Part shown: positions 1 through 8,610 of the stretch, in pieces
Position numbering within the stretch: position 1 is the first letter of the stretch
How the letters are laid out: each line of letters opens with the position of its first letter
Assembly (NCBI RefSeq): GCF_035958815.1
Contig: NZ_CP108383.1
Location: 8,370,001-8,434,000, forward strand
Length of the DNA: 64,000 bases
Direction of reading: 5' to 3'
DNA from: Nocardia sp. NBC_01327
Lineage (GTDB): Bacteria; Actinomycetota; Actinomycetes; Mycobacteriales; Mycobacteriaceae
The notes under the pieces: generated by a model
What the model was told of the DNA's origin: nothing
The model's input: only the letters and a program-made list of their open reading frames with translations
The model's database searches: none
Translations under genes and position numbers: made by a program

Positions 1-2063
1 TGATCGCGTGCGGCACTACCGTGATCGCCAGCCGAGTCCGCATGATCACCGGGCGCGGCCGAGTGATCGGCCGGGGCGGCCGCAAGCGGGTCCTGACCGT
101 TCCGGCCATTGCCGCCCGTATCGGCGCGGTCGGCCGATGCTGCCGCAAGCGAGTCCTGACCGTTCTGAGGATCACTGCCGCTATCGGTCCGGGCGTGCGG
201 CGCGGCGGGTTCGACGCCGGTGCTGGTGGCCCGCACCGCTGCGTCCGGACGGGTTGGGCGGTCGACTGCACCGGCACGGGGATCACTGCCGGGAGCGCTC
301 GGTTTGGGGGCGGTGCCGTCGGACGGTGTTCCGGCACGGAGATCACGCAGGAGCGGGGCAGCCTTGCCGGGATCGGCCCCGGGTGCCCGGACGTCACTGG
401 CAGCCACCGCGTTCGGGCTGGCCGCAGGCGGTGTGTGCGCGGGAGAGGCGCCTGCGGGCGGGGCGGGCTGCCCAGCCTCGCCGACCGGGACGGTGGTACC
501 GGACGGTGAGATATCGTTCGCCGCTTGCGGATACGGGTCTCCCGAAGGATCCGAGGCGGGGTGCGGCGCGGTATCGCCCGGGTGGCTGGCCGCCTCCACC
601 CTTGATGCCGGATCGTCGGCGGGGCTGTGGATATCCGGGCGCGAGTTGGTGCCGGAATCCGAATTCCCGCCGTTGTCAACAAGATTCGTCTCGCCTGCCC
701 GGTCGCCGCCCGGTGCGGAGGTGTCGGTGGAGGGATGCGAGGACGTCTCCGTTGCACCGGTGTCGTCCTGGGCATTCGCATCCGGCTGATCGCGCCGGTT
801 ATCGATCACGGACGGGGCATTGTTGTCGCCCGGCGCGGCGTCGTGGCCGGGCGCCGTATCGTCCCGGCCGGGCGCGGTGGTGGTGTCCACCCCGGGCGCA
901 CTTGTCGAGTGGACGCCCGGTCCGCCCGGCTGCTGCCCGTCGACCACCGGATCGGTGCTGCCGCCGGGGCGTTCGCCGGTCGTAGCGCCGGGCTGGTCCA
1001 GTGTGCTCGCACCGGGTGCGTCCAGTGTGGTGACGCCGGAGTGATCGGTGCCGAAGTTCTGGACACCGGCCTCGCGCGGCATGGGGGCACTGCCGTCGCG
1101 GAAGTCCATGGGCCCGGCGTGATTGGTCTGGCCGTCATAGCCGTGCAGCCCGCTGGGTCCGGCTCCGGCCAGCGCACCGCCGGTCAGGGTGCGCGGATCC
1201 AGGTCCCAGTTCCCATTGACGAGTCCACCTGCCAGCCAGGCAGTTCCGGCGCCGCCGAGACCAGCCGTCGCACCGGTGAGCGCGCCGTTGAACACACCCC
1301 GCAGGCCGCCCGCATCGGTCGGAAACACGTGGTGCGCACCGAAACCCGCGGCACCGCCCCCGGCGCCCGATACGGCGGAGACGAGGGCGTTCTTCCCGAT
1401 CGCACCCCAGTCGTAGCCGTGCCCGTGACCGGTCTCGTTCTGGATGGTCTGGACGAGGAACTCCTGGGTGGTGCCCTGAAAGGTGGAGACGAGCGCCCCC
1501 TGCCCGATCTCGTAGATGAGCTTGGGGAGAACCTCTTTCAGCACCGCATTGGTAATGCGCCCCTCGATCATCTGCTCGATCCGCTCGGCCGCCTGCTGAC
1601 CGAGCTCCCGGAAGAACACGCGCGCCGTGCTCAGGACAACGGCTTCCGACTCCGGCGCGAACGGCCCGGTCGCCGCGGCCCAGGCGAGTTCGCCGATCAA
1701 CCACGCGCCCGCAATGTAGAAGTTGAGTTTGCCCGCCTGCAGCTGATCACCCATACCGTCTGCGGCAGTCGACAATTGGCGATAGTTCTCGGCGAATTCC
1801 CGCACCGAGCCGTGCCCGGACGCGTCCCCGTCGCGCAGCGGTGTGAGCCACTTCAGCATTTCCTGGCCGCCGTCACCGTCCGGATAGGCGTCGCCGAGGG
1901 CATTGATCAGATGATCGAGGTCGCTGTAGATGTCATCGGCCTGTCCCGCAACGGCTTCGATGTCGCGGGCCATCTGCCACATCTTGTCTTCATTGCCGTG
2001 CGGCCATGCGGAGCCCACCACCCAGCTCAGCCATTCGAGCCACGACGGAAACTCCAGCGCCAC
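1..2063 (-). CDS. CpnT-like polymorphic exotoxin, N-terminal part (3' end outside window)
   Basis: About 687 residues are visible without a stop. Residues 1-130 resemble the N-terminal domain of CpnT-type proteins: it opens VALEFPSWLEWLSWVVGSAW and continues PHGNEDKMW, a helical WXG100-like fold. Residues 130-310 are alanine/glycine rich with hydrophobic stretches. From about 310 onward the chain is a low-complexity Pro/Thr/Ser/Asp/Gly linker that is still running at the window edge, so any C-terminal toxin domain lies outside. In M. tuberculosis, CpnT is an outer-membrane channel fused to the NAD-hydrolase toxin TNT and depends on EsxE/EsxF. The start is a GTG 7 bp after the stop of the WXG100 gene; there is no in-frame ATG nearby and the ribosome site is weak, so translation is probably coupled. 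The family assignment rests on recalled N-terminal similarity; the toxic activity is unknown. Confidence 0.8.
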   Translation of the reverse strand, partial: MALEFPSWLEWLSWVVGSAWPHGNEDKMWQMARDIEAVAGQADDIYSDLDHLINALGDAYPDGDGGQEMLKWLTPLRDGDASGHGSVREFAENYRQLSTAADGMGDQLQAGKLNFYIAGAWLIGELAWAAATGPFAPESEAVVLSTARVFFRELGQQAAERIEQMIEGRITNAVLKEVLPKLIYEIGQGALVSTFQGTTQEFLVQTIQNETGHGHGYDWGAIGKNALVSAVSGAGGGAAGFGAHHVFPTDAGGLRGVFNGALTGATAGLGGAGTAWLAGGLVNGNWDLDPRTLTGGALAGAGPSGLHGYDGQTNHAGPMDFRDGSAPMPREAGVQNFGTDHSGVTTLDAPGASTLDQPGATTGERPGGSTDPVVDGQQPGGPGVHSTSAPGVDTTTAPGRDDTAPGHDAAPGDNNAPSVIDNRRDQPDANAQDDTGATETSSHPSTDTSAPGGDRAGETNLVDNGGNSDSGTNSRPDIHSPADDPASRVEAASHPGDTAPHPASDPSGDPYPQAANDISPSGTTVPVGEAGQPAPPAGASPAHTPPAASPNAVAASDVRAPGADPGKAAPLLRDLRAGTPSDGTAPKPSAPGSDPRAGAVDRPTRPDAAVRATSTGVEPAAPHARTDSGSDPQNGQDSLAAASADRADTGGNGRNGQDPLAAAPADHSAAPGDHADSAGDHGSAARD

Positions 2064-2070
2064 AGCAGTA

Positions 2071-2385
2071 CTACGCGAAACCGTCGCGGTTGCCGTGCTC
2101 CATGGCCGTCAGCCGCTGCGCCGAGGTTTGCAGCCCGCTGGTCAGATTGCCGAAGGAGTCCGACAGATTCTCGGTCCCCGCAGCCATATTCGCGCTTCCG
2201 GTGACGAATCCCTTGTCGCCCTCGGCGAACTTGCGCCCGAAATCGTCATCACCCCAGGCGGCCTGCCCCGGCGCGACCGCGGCCCGGGCAGCATCGGCCA
2301 TCCCCTGCAACCGAGCGCGAATATCCCCGGCAATGGTCGCCGCATCCTGCACGAACTCCGGATGCGCGTTCAGCTTCCCCGCCAT
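2071..2385 (-). CDS. WXG100-family (ESX) small protein
   Basis: This 104-residue, all-helical protein has no signal peptide and carries a central W-G motif (AAWGDDDFGRKFAEG, W44) between two predicted helices. That is the size and layout of WXG100 proteins secreted as dimers by type VII systems. It lies directly upstream of the CpnT-like gene on the same strand, separated by 7 bp, as expected for a chaperone or co-secreted partner. I chose the ATG at 2385 because the frame upstream reads into non-coding sequence. No ESX core gene (eccC, mycP) is visible in the window, so the secretion machinery must be elsewhere. Confidence 0.82.
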   Translation of the reverse strand: MAGKLNAHPEFVQDAATIAGDIRARLQGMADAARAAVAPGQAAWGDDDFGRKFAEGDKGFVTGSANMAAGTENLSDSFGNLTSGLQTSAQRLTAMEHGNRDGFA

Positions 2386-2643
2386 AGTCAGCCCCTCGCG
2401 AGTTCTCCGTTCGACACCGCGGTGCCAGCAGCGCGGTGAGATCGACTGTCCCACAGCCGAACAGTGAACACAATATGAACAGCAGGAACCATCCCATCGT
2501 CCCCACCTGATCTGCCGATGTTCAGACCGGACCCCACTGCGGCCCCGGGCAGGCGACACCTGCCGCGGCAGCCGGACATGCCGGGCCGGTGAGTCGTGTG
2601 CGAGAAGCGCGATGTGCCGCGGCGGCGCGGTTAGGGTCTGCTG
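2386..2643. promoter_or_regulatory. Divergent intergenic region, WXG100 gene / secreted protein
   Basis: This 258 bp gap separates two divergently transcribed genes and must carry both promoters. I see no clear inverted repeat or consensus -10 box in it. A short minus-strand reading frame starting near 2506 encodes a hydrophobic N-terminus, but it runs out of frame into the WXG100 gene and is not a convincing gene. Confidence 0.35.
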
Positions 2644-4233
2644 GTGAATTTCTCTGCGCGCGGCGCGATCGTATCGATTGTTTCCGCATGCGCTGTGGCG
2701 GGCATCCACGGTGGCATCGACAGCGCGCCGGCGGCGGCGAATCCGGTCGGGCAGCCATTGAGCTGTGTGCCCGCTATCGGGACGTCACAACTGATTCCGC
2801 CTTTGCCCGGACTGTTCCTGCCCTTGCCGAGCATCAGGGGCATGTCGGAATTCGACGATCTCGCTCCGGCGCCGGCCGATCTGACTTTCCCGCCGAGCAT
2901 CGATTTCCGCGATAACACCCAGGGTTTCAACAGCTACGTCGAAGTGGTGCTGCAGCGCGGATCGCTGTTCGTCCGCCCGCGCAATTCGAACGCCACCTGG
3001 CGCAGGGTGAATACCCCGGACTGCCTCGACGGCAATATCGTCGCGACCTCGGTGGACAGCAATATGCTTGTGGCAGTGGACAGGAACGGGTGGATCTACT
3101 CGCTCGACAATCTGCTCTCCGGCCCCCTGCTGTGGAACTGGACGCATTCCTACGGCGGGCCCATCTGGCTGTGGCCCGGTTCCACCATCCCGCAGGATGC
3201 CGCTGCGGCGCCCACCTCGAACAAATGGGCACTGAGCCATCGCATGTCGAGCAGCTTCGTCGACGCGGAGGGAAATACCCATCCCCTGACAGCGGGCCTG
3301 GTCCAGATCGTCAGCCTGACCGGAGACGGTTCGCGCATCACCTACCAGGATCCGTGGCTGCCCGCGGACCTCAGCTATGAGATCGGCGGGCCGCAGCAGG
3401 GCCGGTTCATTTCCGAATCCCTGTCGACCTCGGGGTCGATGACCGTTGTCATGAATCGCTACGGCGATATGTACACCCGCAAATACGATCTCGACTTCGC
3501 GGGCGCGAATCACATTCCGGGGCGGTACACCTGGCTGCCGCAGGGCGCCAAGCCGGAGGGGCCCTCCCAGCTCGCCGAACGCGTCGATACGCAATACGCG
3601 GCCATATCGCTGCCCGCCGAAGACTGGCAGCAGCAACCGAAAGTCCCCGGCGAGATCACCTCCCGGCTCTCCATTCACGACACCGGACCCGCCGTGGAAG
3701 ATCGGGAATTGACCGTCGAAGGCCGGGAGAACGGCCGGACCGGCTACTGGCACAAGGATGTTCGCGCGCAGGCGTGGCAGTTCACCGCGACGGACCGGCC
3801 TCTCGAACAGCCTCTGCTGACCGGCAATTCCAGCGTGGACCAGTCCCGGTCGGCGCTGGCCCCGGAGAGTCAGCTCTCCTATCGCGGTGCGCTGCCCGCA
3901 GGCTGGACACTGAGCCTCGACAATTTCGACTGGGCACAGACCAAACATCAAGCCACCGTGACCGCGCCGACGGGCCGGACCTATCCGGTCGAGCTGTACA
4001 CCGCCGACGAGTTGCGATTGCTGCCGCGCGGCCCCGGCCTGGACGACACGCCTCGCGGACTCGAAGGCGCCCTCGATCTGCGCGGTGCGCAGCCCTGGCT
4101 GGACGGCAATGCCGAACTCGACGATCTGATCAAGACCCAGTTCGGCGGACAGCAGATATTCGAGGTCAAGGTCGAGGCGACAACCTCGCAGCTGGTGATC
4201 AGCCCCGGAGGCATCACTCTCCAGCGAGTCTGA
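2644..4233 (+). CDS. Secreted protein of unknown function
   Basis: The 529-residue product starts at GTG and has a signal peptide: a basic start (NFSAR), a hydrophobic stretch and a probable cleavage near APAAANP around residue 32. The mature part is rich in aromatic and polar residues with many short strands (for example NRNGWIYSLDNLL-like segments and NRYGDMYTRKYDLDF), suggesting an extracellular beta-structured, possibly propeller-like protein. I recognise no catalytic motif or named domain. It is transcribed away from the CpnT-like locus and toward the TetR gene, which follows after 59 bp. An exported surface or secreted protein is supported; its function is not. Confidence 0.75.
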   Translation: MNFSARGAIVSIVSACAVAGIHGGIDSAPAAANPVGQPLSCVPAIGTSQLIPPLPGLFLPLPSIRGMSEFDDLAPAPADLTFPPSIDFRDNTQGFNSYVEVVLQRGSLFVRPRNSNATWRRVNTPDCLDGNIVATSVDSNMLVAVDRNGWIYSLDNLLSGPLLWNWTHSYGGPIWLWPGSTIPQDAAAAPTSNKWALSHRMSSSFVDAEGNTHPLTAGLVQIVSLTGDGSRITYQDPWLPADLSYEIGGPQQGRFISESLSTSGSMTVVMNRYGDMYTRKYDLDFAGANHIPGRYTWLPQGAKPEGPSQLAERVDTQYAAISLPAEDWQQQPKVPGEITSRLSIHDTGPAVEDRELTVEGRENGRTGYWHKDVRAQAWQFTATDRPLEQPLLTGNSSVDQSRSALAPESQLSYRGALPAGWTLSLDNFDWAQTKHQATVTAPTGRTYPVELYTADELRLLPRGPGLDDTPRGLEGALDLRGAQPWLDGNAELDDLIKTQFGGQQIFEVKVEATTSQLVISPGGITLQRV

Positions 4234-4254
4234 TCTCGGCCCCCGGCACCGTGA

Positions 4255-4267
4255 CTTACGATGTAAG
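4255..4267. promoter_or_regulatory. Operator-like palindrome upstream of TetR gene
   Basis: CTTAC-GAT-GTAAG is a perfect 5-3-5 inverted repeat 25 bp upstream of the TetR-family ATG. TetR regulators usually repress their own promoter through such short palindromes, so autoregulation is the simplest reading. No regulator-site binding is proven here. Confidence 0.55.
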
Positions 4268-4292
4268 AGTCAGCACCCGGATCGGAGCACCC

Positions 4293-4943
4293 ATGCCACC
4301 CAAACGCACCCGCGCAGGCCGGGCGGGCCTGTCCCGCGAGCAGGTGCTCGATGCCGCCCTGACCCTGGCCGATCGCGACGGTGTCGCCGCTCTGTCCATG
4401 CGCAAGCTCGGCGCGGAACTGGGCGTCGAGGCCATGACGCTCTACCACTACCTGCCGAACAAGGACGCGCTGCTGGACGGACTCGTCGAGCGGGTGCTGT
4501 CCGATGCCGCCGCCTTCGACACCGGCGACGGGCCGTGGACCATCGCCCTGCGCGACTACGCCCGGCTGCTGCGCGCCGCACTGCTGCGCCATCCGGGCGT
4601 GCTGCCGCTGATCGCCACCCGACCCGCGGTCACACCGCAAACGCTGCGCACCGCCGAACGCGGCCTGGAAATCCTGTGCGCGGCAGGGTTTCCCGTCGGC
4701 AGCGCGCTGAGCGCACTGAACGCGCTCACACTGTTCGTCATCGCGCACGCGACCGCGGAGGTCGACATCGCACCGGTCAATGCCGCCGAGGCACCGGGTT
4801 CGGCCGATTACATCGCGGAACTGGACCCCGAGCAGTTCCCGCTCCTGGTGCGGGCCGCCCACACCGCGGAGGGCACGGACGACGGCGCTCGCTTCGATTT
4901 CGCCATCGAAGCGCTCATCACCGGCTACGCGGCCACGCTGTAA
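4293..4943 (+). CDS. TetR-family transcriptional regulator
   Basis: The 216-residue protein has an N-terminal TetR helix-turn-helix at about residues 10-57: REQVLDAALTLADRDGVAAL, then MRKLGAELGVEAMTLYHYL. The C-terminal region (about 75-215) resembles the classic TetR_C ligand/dimer domain found in TetR-class repressors. The ATG at 4293 sits after the CTTAC/GTAAG palindrome. The neighbouring hydrolase gene is convergent (stops 8 bp apart), so the target is probably the gene itself or a distant one. The ligand cannot be predicted. Confidence 0.88.
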   Translation: MPPKRTRAGRAGLSREQVLDAALTLADRDGVAALSMRKLGAELGVEAMTLYHYLPNKDALLDGLVERVLSDAAAFDTGDGPWTIALRDYARLLRAALLRHPGVLPLIATRPAVTPQTLRTAERGLEILCAAGFPVGSALSALNALTLFVIAHATAEVDIAPVNAAEAPGSADYIAELDPEQFPLLVRAAHTAEGTDDGARFDFAIEALITGYAATL

Positions 4944-4950
4944 TCGATTC

Positions 4951-5847
4951 TCAGCCCAGGCGCTGCCGGAAGAAGGCGCCGATGTCGTCGGTGGCCTCCC
5001 TCGCCTCCGGCGCCTCACCCACGATCGGGTAGACGTGCGGCAACCCGGCGCGGACCTGCAGCGTCACCTCGACACCCGCCGCGACCGCCGCCTCCGCGAA
5101 ACGCTCTGCGTCACTGAGCAACAGCTCGGCCGAGCCGGCCTGAATCAGCAGCGGCGGCAGACCGTCCAGCTTGCCGAACAGCGGTGAGACCAGCGGGGCG
5201 CGCGGATCGGCATCTCCCACATAGGCGGCGAAGGCGCCGCGCAGCATATCCGGGGTGAAAATCACGTCCACACCGTCGTTTTCGGTGATGGAGTCGCCGG
5301 AGACGGTCATATCGAGCACCGGAGAAAGCAGGGCGGCAGCGGCAGGCTGCTCACCCGCGTCGCGCAGTGTGACGAGCAGGGCGGCGGCCAGGGTCCCGCC
5401 CACCGAATCACCCGCCAGCACAATGGAATCCGCCGGAATGCCCTGTTCCTCGCGCAGCCACTTCCAGACCGCCCGCACATCGTCGAGAGCGGCCGGATAC
5501 GGATGTTCGGGCGTGAGCCGGTACTCCGGGAACAGCACCCGCACGCCGGCGGCCCGCCCCACTCGCGCGGCGAGTTCACCGTGGCTGCGCAGCGAGCCGA
5601 GCGAGAAGCCGCCACCGTGCACGAACAGCAGCACCCGGCTGCGATCCACCCCGGGAGCATCGACCCAGAACGCCGGTACACCGGCGGCCGAAACCTCGCT
5701 CACCGCAATATCTTCGGGCAGCTCGTACTGCTTACCCCCGGGCATGAAGGTGGCCCGAATCTGATCCAGCGACGGCGGCTGTGCGGGCCGGTTCGCCCGG
5801 CGCAGCCGGAACTGCTCGATGACATGCTGCATTTCGCGACTCGGCAT
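4951..5847 (-). CDS. Alpha/beta hydrolase, HSL/acetyl-hydrolase family
   Basis: The product (298 residues) carries the hormone-sensitive-lipase oxyanion motif HGGGFSLGS, the nucleophile elbow GDSVGG and a C-terminal catalytic His in LPHVYP. These identify a cytosolic carboxylesterase of the Lip/HSL group abundant in mycobacteria and nocardiae, acting on short acyl esters. I chose the ATG at 5847 (MPSREMQHVIEQ), which has GAGG upstream. A GTG at 5895 would add 16 residues and place the start just after the preceding gene's stop, so coupling with that gene is possible. It is the last gene of the mca-membrane protein-hydrolase strand. Confidence 0.88.
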   Translation of the reverse strand: MPSREMQHVIEQFRLRRANRPAQPPSLDQIRATFMPGGKQYELPEDIAVSEVSAAGVPAFWVDAPGVDRSRVLLFVHGGGFSLGSLRSHGELAARVGRAAGVRVLFPEYRLTPEHPYPAALDDVRAVWKWLREEQGIPADSIVLAGDSVGGTLAAALLVTLRDAGEQPAAAALLSPVLDMTVSGDSITENDGVDVIFTPDMLRGAFAAYVGDADPRAPLVSPLFGKLDGLPPLLIQAGSAELLLSDAERFAEAAVAAGVEVTLQVRAGLPHVYPIVGEAPEAREATDDIGAFFRQRLG

Positions 5848-5899
5848 GCCGTCCGAAACCTCGGTGCGGGCGTGTTTGTTCCGAGCCGCGAGCACTACC

Positions 5900-6169
5900 T
5901 CAGCTCGAGGCCGACTCCGGCTTCGCGGTTTCGCTCTCCGGCTTCACAACTCCGGGCTCGGTGCCCTCGTCGGCCTGCTGATCCGGTTCCGGATGCTCCG
6001 GGGAGAAGGAGGCGGGCAGGTTCTTCAGGTGCTTGTTCATACTGCGCACGAGCAGCACGGTGCCGGCCAGCAGCACCAGCACGATGACCAGGCCCAGTGG
6101 TGACGCCTTGCCGAACTCCGGCCCGGTGGGCGTGTTGTTCTGGGCCTGGGCGAGCAGGGCGAGCATCAT
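5900..6169 (-). CDS. Small single-span membrane protein (Rv1083-like)
   Basis: This 89-residue protein has one strong transmembrane helix (PLGLVIVLVLLAGTVLLV, about residues 24-41) followed by a basic stop-transfer SMNKHLK and an acidic, disordered tail (PEHPEPDQQADEG). Its start overlaps the mca stop by the four bases ATGA, so the two are translationally coupled. The same arrangement, a small membrane protein directly after mca, is found in M. tuberculosis (Rv1082-Rv1083). Function is unknown; a role near Mca or in the membrane is only inferred from conserved linkage. Confidence 0.8.
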   Translation of the reverse strand: MMLALLAQAQNNTPTGPEFGKASPLGLVIVLVLLAGTVLLVRSMNKHLKNLPASFSPEHPEPDQQADEGTEPGVVKPESETAKPESASS

Positions 6170-7065
6170 CGGTTGTCATCCTCGGTGTCGGCGTCGTCGA
6201 TCCCGGCGAACAGGTCGGTCTCCGGGATGGCGGTGCGCACCCGGGTCTTCGCCAGTTCGAATTCCTCTGTGGGCCACAGCTTCTGCTGCAGCTCGGTCGG
6301 AATCGCGAAGAAGGCGCCGTTGGGGTCTATCTGGGTGGCGTGCGCGCGCAGGGCTTCGTCACGCTGCGGGAAGTACTTGCCGCAATCCACCTGGGTGGTG
6401 ACGCGGCTCATGATGTCGCCGCGGGCGGCGGCGTATCCGCGCATACGGTCCATCCACTCCTGCATGGGGAACGGTTCGCCCATGCGCTCGTACTCGTCGG
6501 CGAACACCTCCATGCGGGCGAGGGTGAAACCGTGGTCGTAGTACAGCTTCAGCGGTGTCCACGGCTCACCGGCGCCCGGGAAGCGCTCCGGATCCCCGGC
6601 CGCCTCGTAGGCCTCGACGGAAACCTTGTGGCACATGATGTGATCCGGGTGCGGGTAGCCACCCTGCTCGTCGTAGGTGGTGATCACGTGCGGCTTGAAT
6701 TCGCGCACCACGCGCACCAGCGCCTCGGTGGCCTCCTCGAGCGGCACCAGGGCGAAGCAGCCCTCGGGCAGCGGCGGCAGCGGATCCCCTTCCGGCAGAC
6801 CGGAATCCACGAAACCGAGCCAGAGCTGCTGGACACCGAGCGCCGCGGCGGCGGCGGCCATTTCCTGGCGCCGCACCTCGGCGATATTGTCTTTGATGCC
6901 GGGCGTATCCATGGCGGGGTTGAGGATGTCGCCGCGTTCGCCACCGGTCAGGGTGACAACGAGCACCTCATTGCCCTCGGCCGCGTAGCGGGCGGTGGTT
7001 GCCGCACCCTTGCTGGATTCGTCGTCGGGGTGTGCGTGTACCGCCATGAGGCGAAGACCACTCAC
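6166..7065 (-). CDS. mca: Mycothiol S-conjugate amidase
   Basis: Mca cleaves mycothiol S-conjugates to a mercapturic acid and GlcN-Ins, removing alkylating agents and some antibiotics from the cytoplasm. The 299-residue protein begins with the LmbE/PIG-L zinc motif HAHPDDES (residues 10-17) and has the second metal region YPHPDHIMCH. Length and sequence fit Mca rather than the shorter-range paralogue MshB because of the acidic C-terminus and the following Rv1083-like gene. I accept the GTG at 7065, preceded by GAGGTGAACG. It is divergent from the DUF4307 gene, as in mycobacteria. Its presence implies the cell makes mycothiol. Confidence 0.93.
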   Translation of the reverse strand: MSGLRLMAVHAHPDDESSKGAATTARYAAEGNEVLVVTLTGGERGDILNPAMDTPGIKDNIAEVRRQEMAAAAAALGVQQLWLGFVDSGLPEGDPLPPLPEGCFALVPLEEATEALVRVVREFKPHVITTYDEQGGYPHPDHIMCHKVSVEAYEAAGDPERFPGAGEPWTPLKLYYDHGFTLARMEVFADEYERMGEPFPMQEWMDRMRGYAAARGDIMSRVTTQVDCGKYFPQRDEALRAHATQIDPNGAFFAIPTELQQKLWPTEEFELAKTRVRTAIPETDLFAGIDDADTEDDNR

Positions 7066-7200
7066 TTCTCGTTCACCTCACCGATCACTGTTTCACCTCA
7101 TCGCTCTCCGCCAGGTCCAGGCAGGGGTGTCCGATCTCTATTCCCTATAGTTCCATCCGACCAACGTTTGTTCCGACCTACCCCCCGGGAGCGTCCCGTC

Positions 7201-7617
7201 ATGAGCGAAAGACCGGCCGACCGGTATGGGTCACCCCATCGCAAGACACCCCGGTGGCTGCCGCTCGCCCTGGGCGCGGTGGTCGTGCTGGCCGGACTCG
7301 GCATCGCCTATGTCGGCTACAAGCAATACGGTCCGAAGGACATCGAGCCCGATCGCATCGGATACACGGTCGTCGATGATCACACGGTCGATGTGGATTT
7401 CAAGCTGACCCGCAAGGATCCGGGCAAAGCGGTCGTTTGTTTCGTCCGGGCCATGTCCGCCGACAGCGATGAGGTCGGCCGCCGCGAGGTGCTCATCCCG
7501 CCCTCCGACAGTGGCACCGTCCGGCTCACGACTACCATCAAGACGACGGCCCGCGCCGGCGCAGGCAATGTGTACGGCTGCAGCGACCAGGTGCCGGCAT
7601 ATCTCCGCGTCGGGTGA
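7201..7617 (+). CDS. DUF4307 membrane-anchored protein (Rv1081c-like)
   Basis: This 138-residue protein has a short cytoplasmic N-terminus (MSERPADRYGSPHRK), one transmembrane helix (WLPLALGAVVVLAGLGIAYV) and an extracytoplasmic domain of about 95 residues with two cysteines (VVCFVRA and VYGCSD) that could form a disulfide. This is the DUF4307 architecture, and it sits between mca and greA as Rv1081c does in M. tuberculosis. The function of the family is unknown. A hairpin follows at 7688-7714 before greA. Confidence 0.85.
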   Translation: MSERPADRYGSPHRKTPRWLPLALGAVVVLAGLGIAYVGYKQYGPKDIEPDRIGYTVVDDHTVDVDFKLTRKDPGKAVVCFVRAMSADSDEVGRREVLIPPSDSGTVRLTTTIKTTARAGAGNVYGCSDQVPAYLRVG

Positions 7618-7687
7618 AAAGTCCGGAACGCCACTCGCTTTGATGCCTCTACCTGCATCTTTGTGAATCGTGCTAAAATAACGCAAC

Positions 7688-7714
7688 ACACGGTTCCGGG
7701 GTTCGGAGCCGTGT
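7688..7714 (+). terminator. Hairpin between DUF4307 gene and greA
   Basis: The arms ACACGGTTCCG and CGGAGCCGTGT (one G-T wobble) enclose a 5-base loop and are followed by TTGCTG. It could end the upstream transcript or fold in the greA leader. A -10-like TAAAAT lies just before it at 7674-7679. Confidence 0.5.
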
Positions 7715-7866
7715 TTGCTGCATTGACGGCCGGCGCTGTCGGGAACCTCCCCCAGGATGGCTCTGGCTGTCCGCTGTTGTCATGCCCACCCACCGGTGGG
7801 TAGCGGCGACGGATTTTTCAGGGAATCCCGGCTTGCGCCGGGGACAACTACTAGGGAGTGATCGAG

Positions 7867-8361
7867 ATGACTGAGACGAACGTGACCTGGCTGACCCCGG
7901 AGTCGCACGAGAGGCTCACGAGCGAACTCGGCGTGCTCATAGCCAACCGTCCCGTCATCGCGGCCGAAATCAACGAGCGCCGTGAAGAGGGTGACCTCAA
8001 GGAGAACGGCGGGTACCACGCGGCTCGTGAGGAGCAGGGCCAGCAGGAGGCGCGCATTCGCCAGCTGCAGGAACTCCTCAACAATGCCAAGGTGGGCGTG
8101 GCGCCGACCAAGTCCGGTGTGGCGCTGCCGGGTTCCGTCGTCAAGGTCTATTACAACGGCGACGAGAGCGATACCGAAACGTTCCTGATCGCCACCCGCG
8201 AAGAGGGTCTGAGCCAGGACGGTCTGGAGACCTACTCGCCCGCCTCCCCGCTGGGCGGCTCCCTCATCAACGCCAAGGTCGGCGATACCCGCGAATACAC
8301 GCTGCCCAACGGCAAGACCATGAAGGTCACGCTGGTGACAGCAGAGCCCTACCACAGCTGA
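7867..8361 (+). CDS. greA: Transcription elongation factor GreA
   Basis: GreA inserts its coiled coil into the RNA polymerase secondary channel and stimulates cleavage of backtracked RNA. The 164-residue protein has the N-terminal coiled coil (about 1-78) with the acidic tip in NERREEGDLKENGGYH and the C-terminal FKBP-like domain (about 84-164) ending TAEPYHS. It is very similar to mycobacterial GreA as I recall it. AGGGAG lies 8 bases before the ATG at 7867; the GTG 9 bases upstream would be too close to it. It is convergent with metB, the two being separated by two strong hairpins. Confidence 0.96.
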   Translation: MTETNVTWLTPESHERLTSELGVLIANRPVIAAEINERREEGDLKENGGYHAAREEQGQQEARIRQLQELLNNAKVGVAPTKSGVALPGSVVKVYYNGDESDTETFLIATREEGLSQDGLETYSPASPLGGSLINAKVGDTREYTLPNGKTMKVTLVTAEPYHS

Positions 8362-8374
8362 GACTAAAAGCTGA

Positions 8375-8407
8375 GCGGCCCCCGGTCCTGAACGGACCGG
8401 GGGCCGC
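8375..8407. terminator. greA terminator hairpin
   Basis: Perfect 14-bp arms (GCGGCCCCCGGTCC and GGACCGGGGGCCGC) with a 5-base loop lie 14 bp after the greA stop. There is no T-run, which is common for actinobacterial terminators. Confidence 0.8.
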
Positions 8408-8430
8408 AGCGTTTCCAAGGCCGTAAACGA

Positions 8431-8465
8431 CGAAGCGCCGCACCGGAATCCGGTGCGGCGCTTCG
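8431..8465. terminator. Second, bidirectional terminator hairpin
   Basis: Perfect 16-bp arms (CGAAGCGCCGCACCGG and CCGGTGCGGCGCTTCG) enclose the 3-base loop AAT. Placed between convergent greA and metB, it can stop transcription from both sides. Confidence 0.8.
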
Positions 8466-8610
8466 TTTACTTACCGAATGTGACAACTGATCTCGCAAGC
8501 TCGGGGTAACTCCCCGGGTACCCCCGAAATCGGTGCCGCACAAGACCGCTGGCACGCGTTCCCAACGGTCAACGGCTCTCAGCCGTGCGCTAAAGGTCCG
8601 GGGAGGCGGC

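Noticed and set aside
627..2204. Long plus-strand open frame of 525 codons
   Set aside because: It is the exact antisense of the CpnT-like coding frame; its Arg/Gly/Pro composition has no coding character.
2249..2506. Minus-strand frame with hydrophobic, lipoprotein-like start
   Set aside because: Only the first 40 codons look hydrophobic; the rest reads the WXG100 gene out of frame and no ribosome site supports the start.
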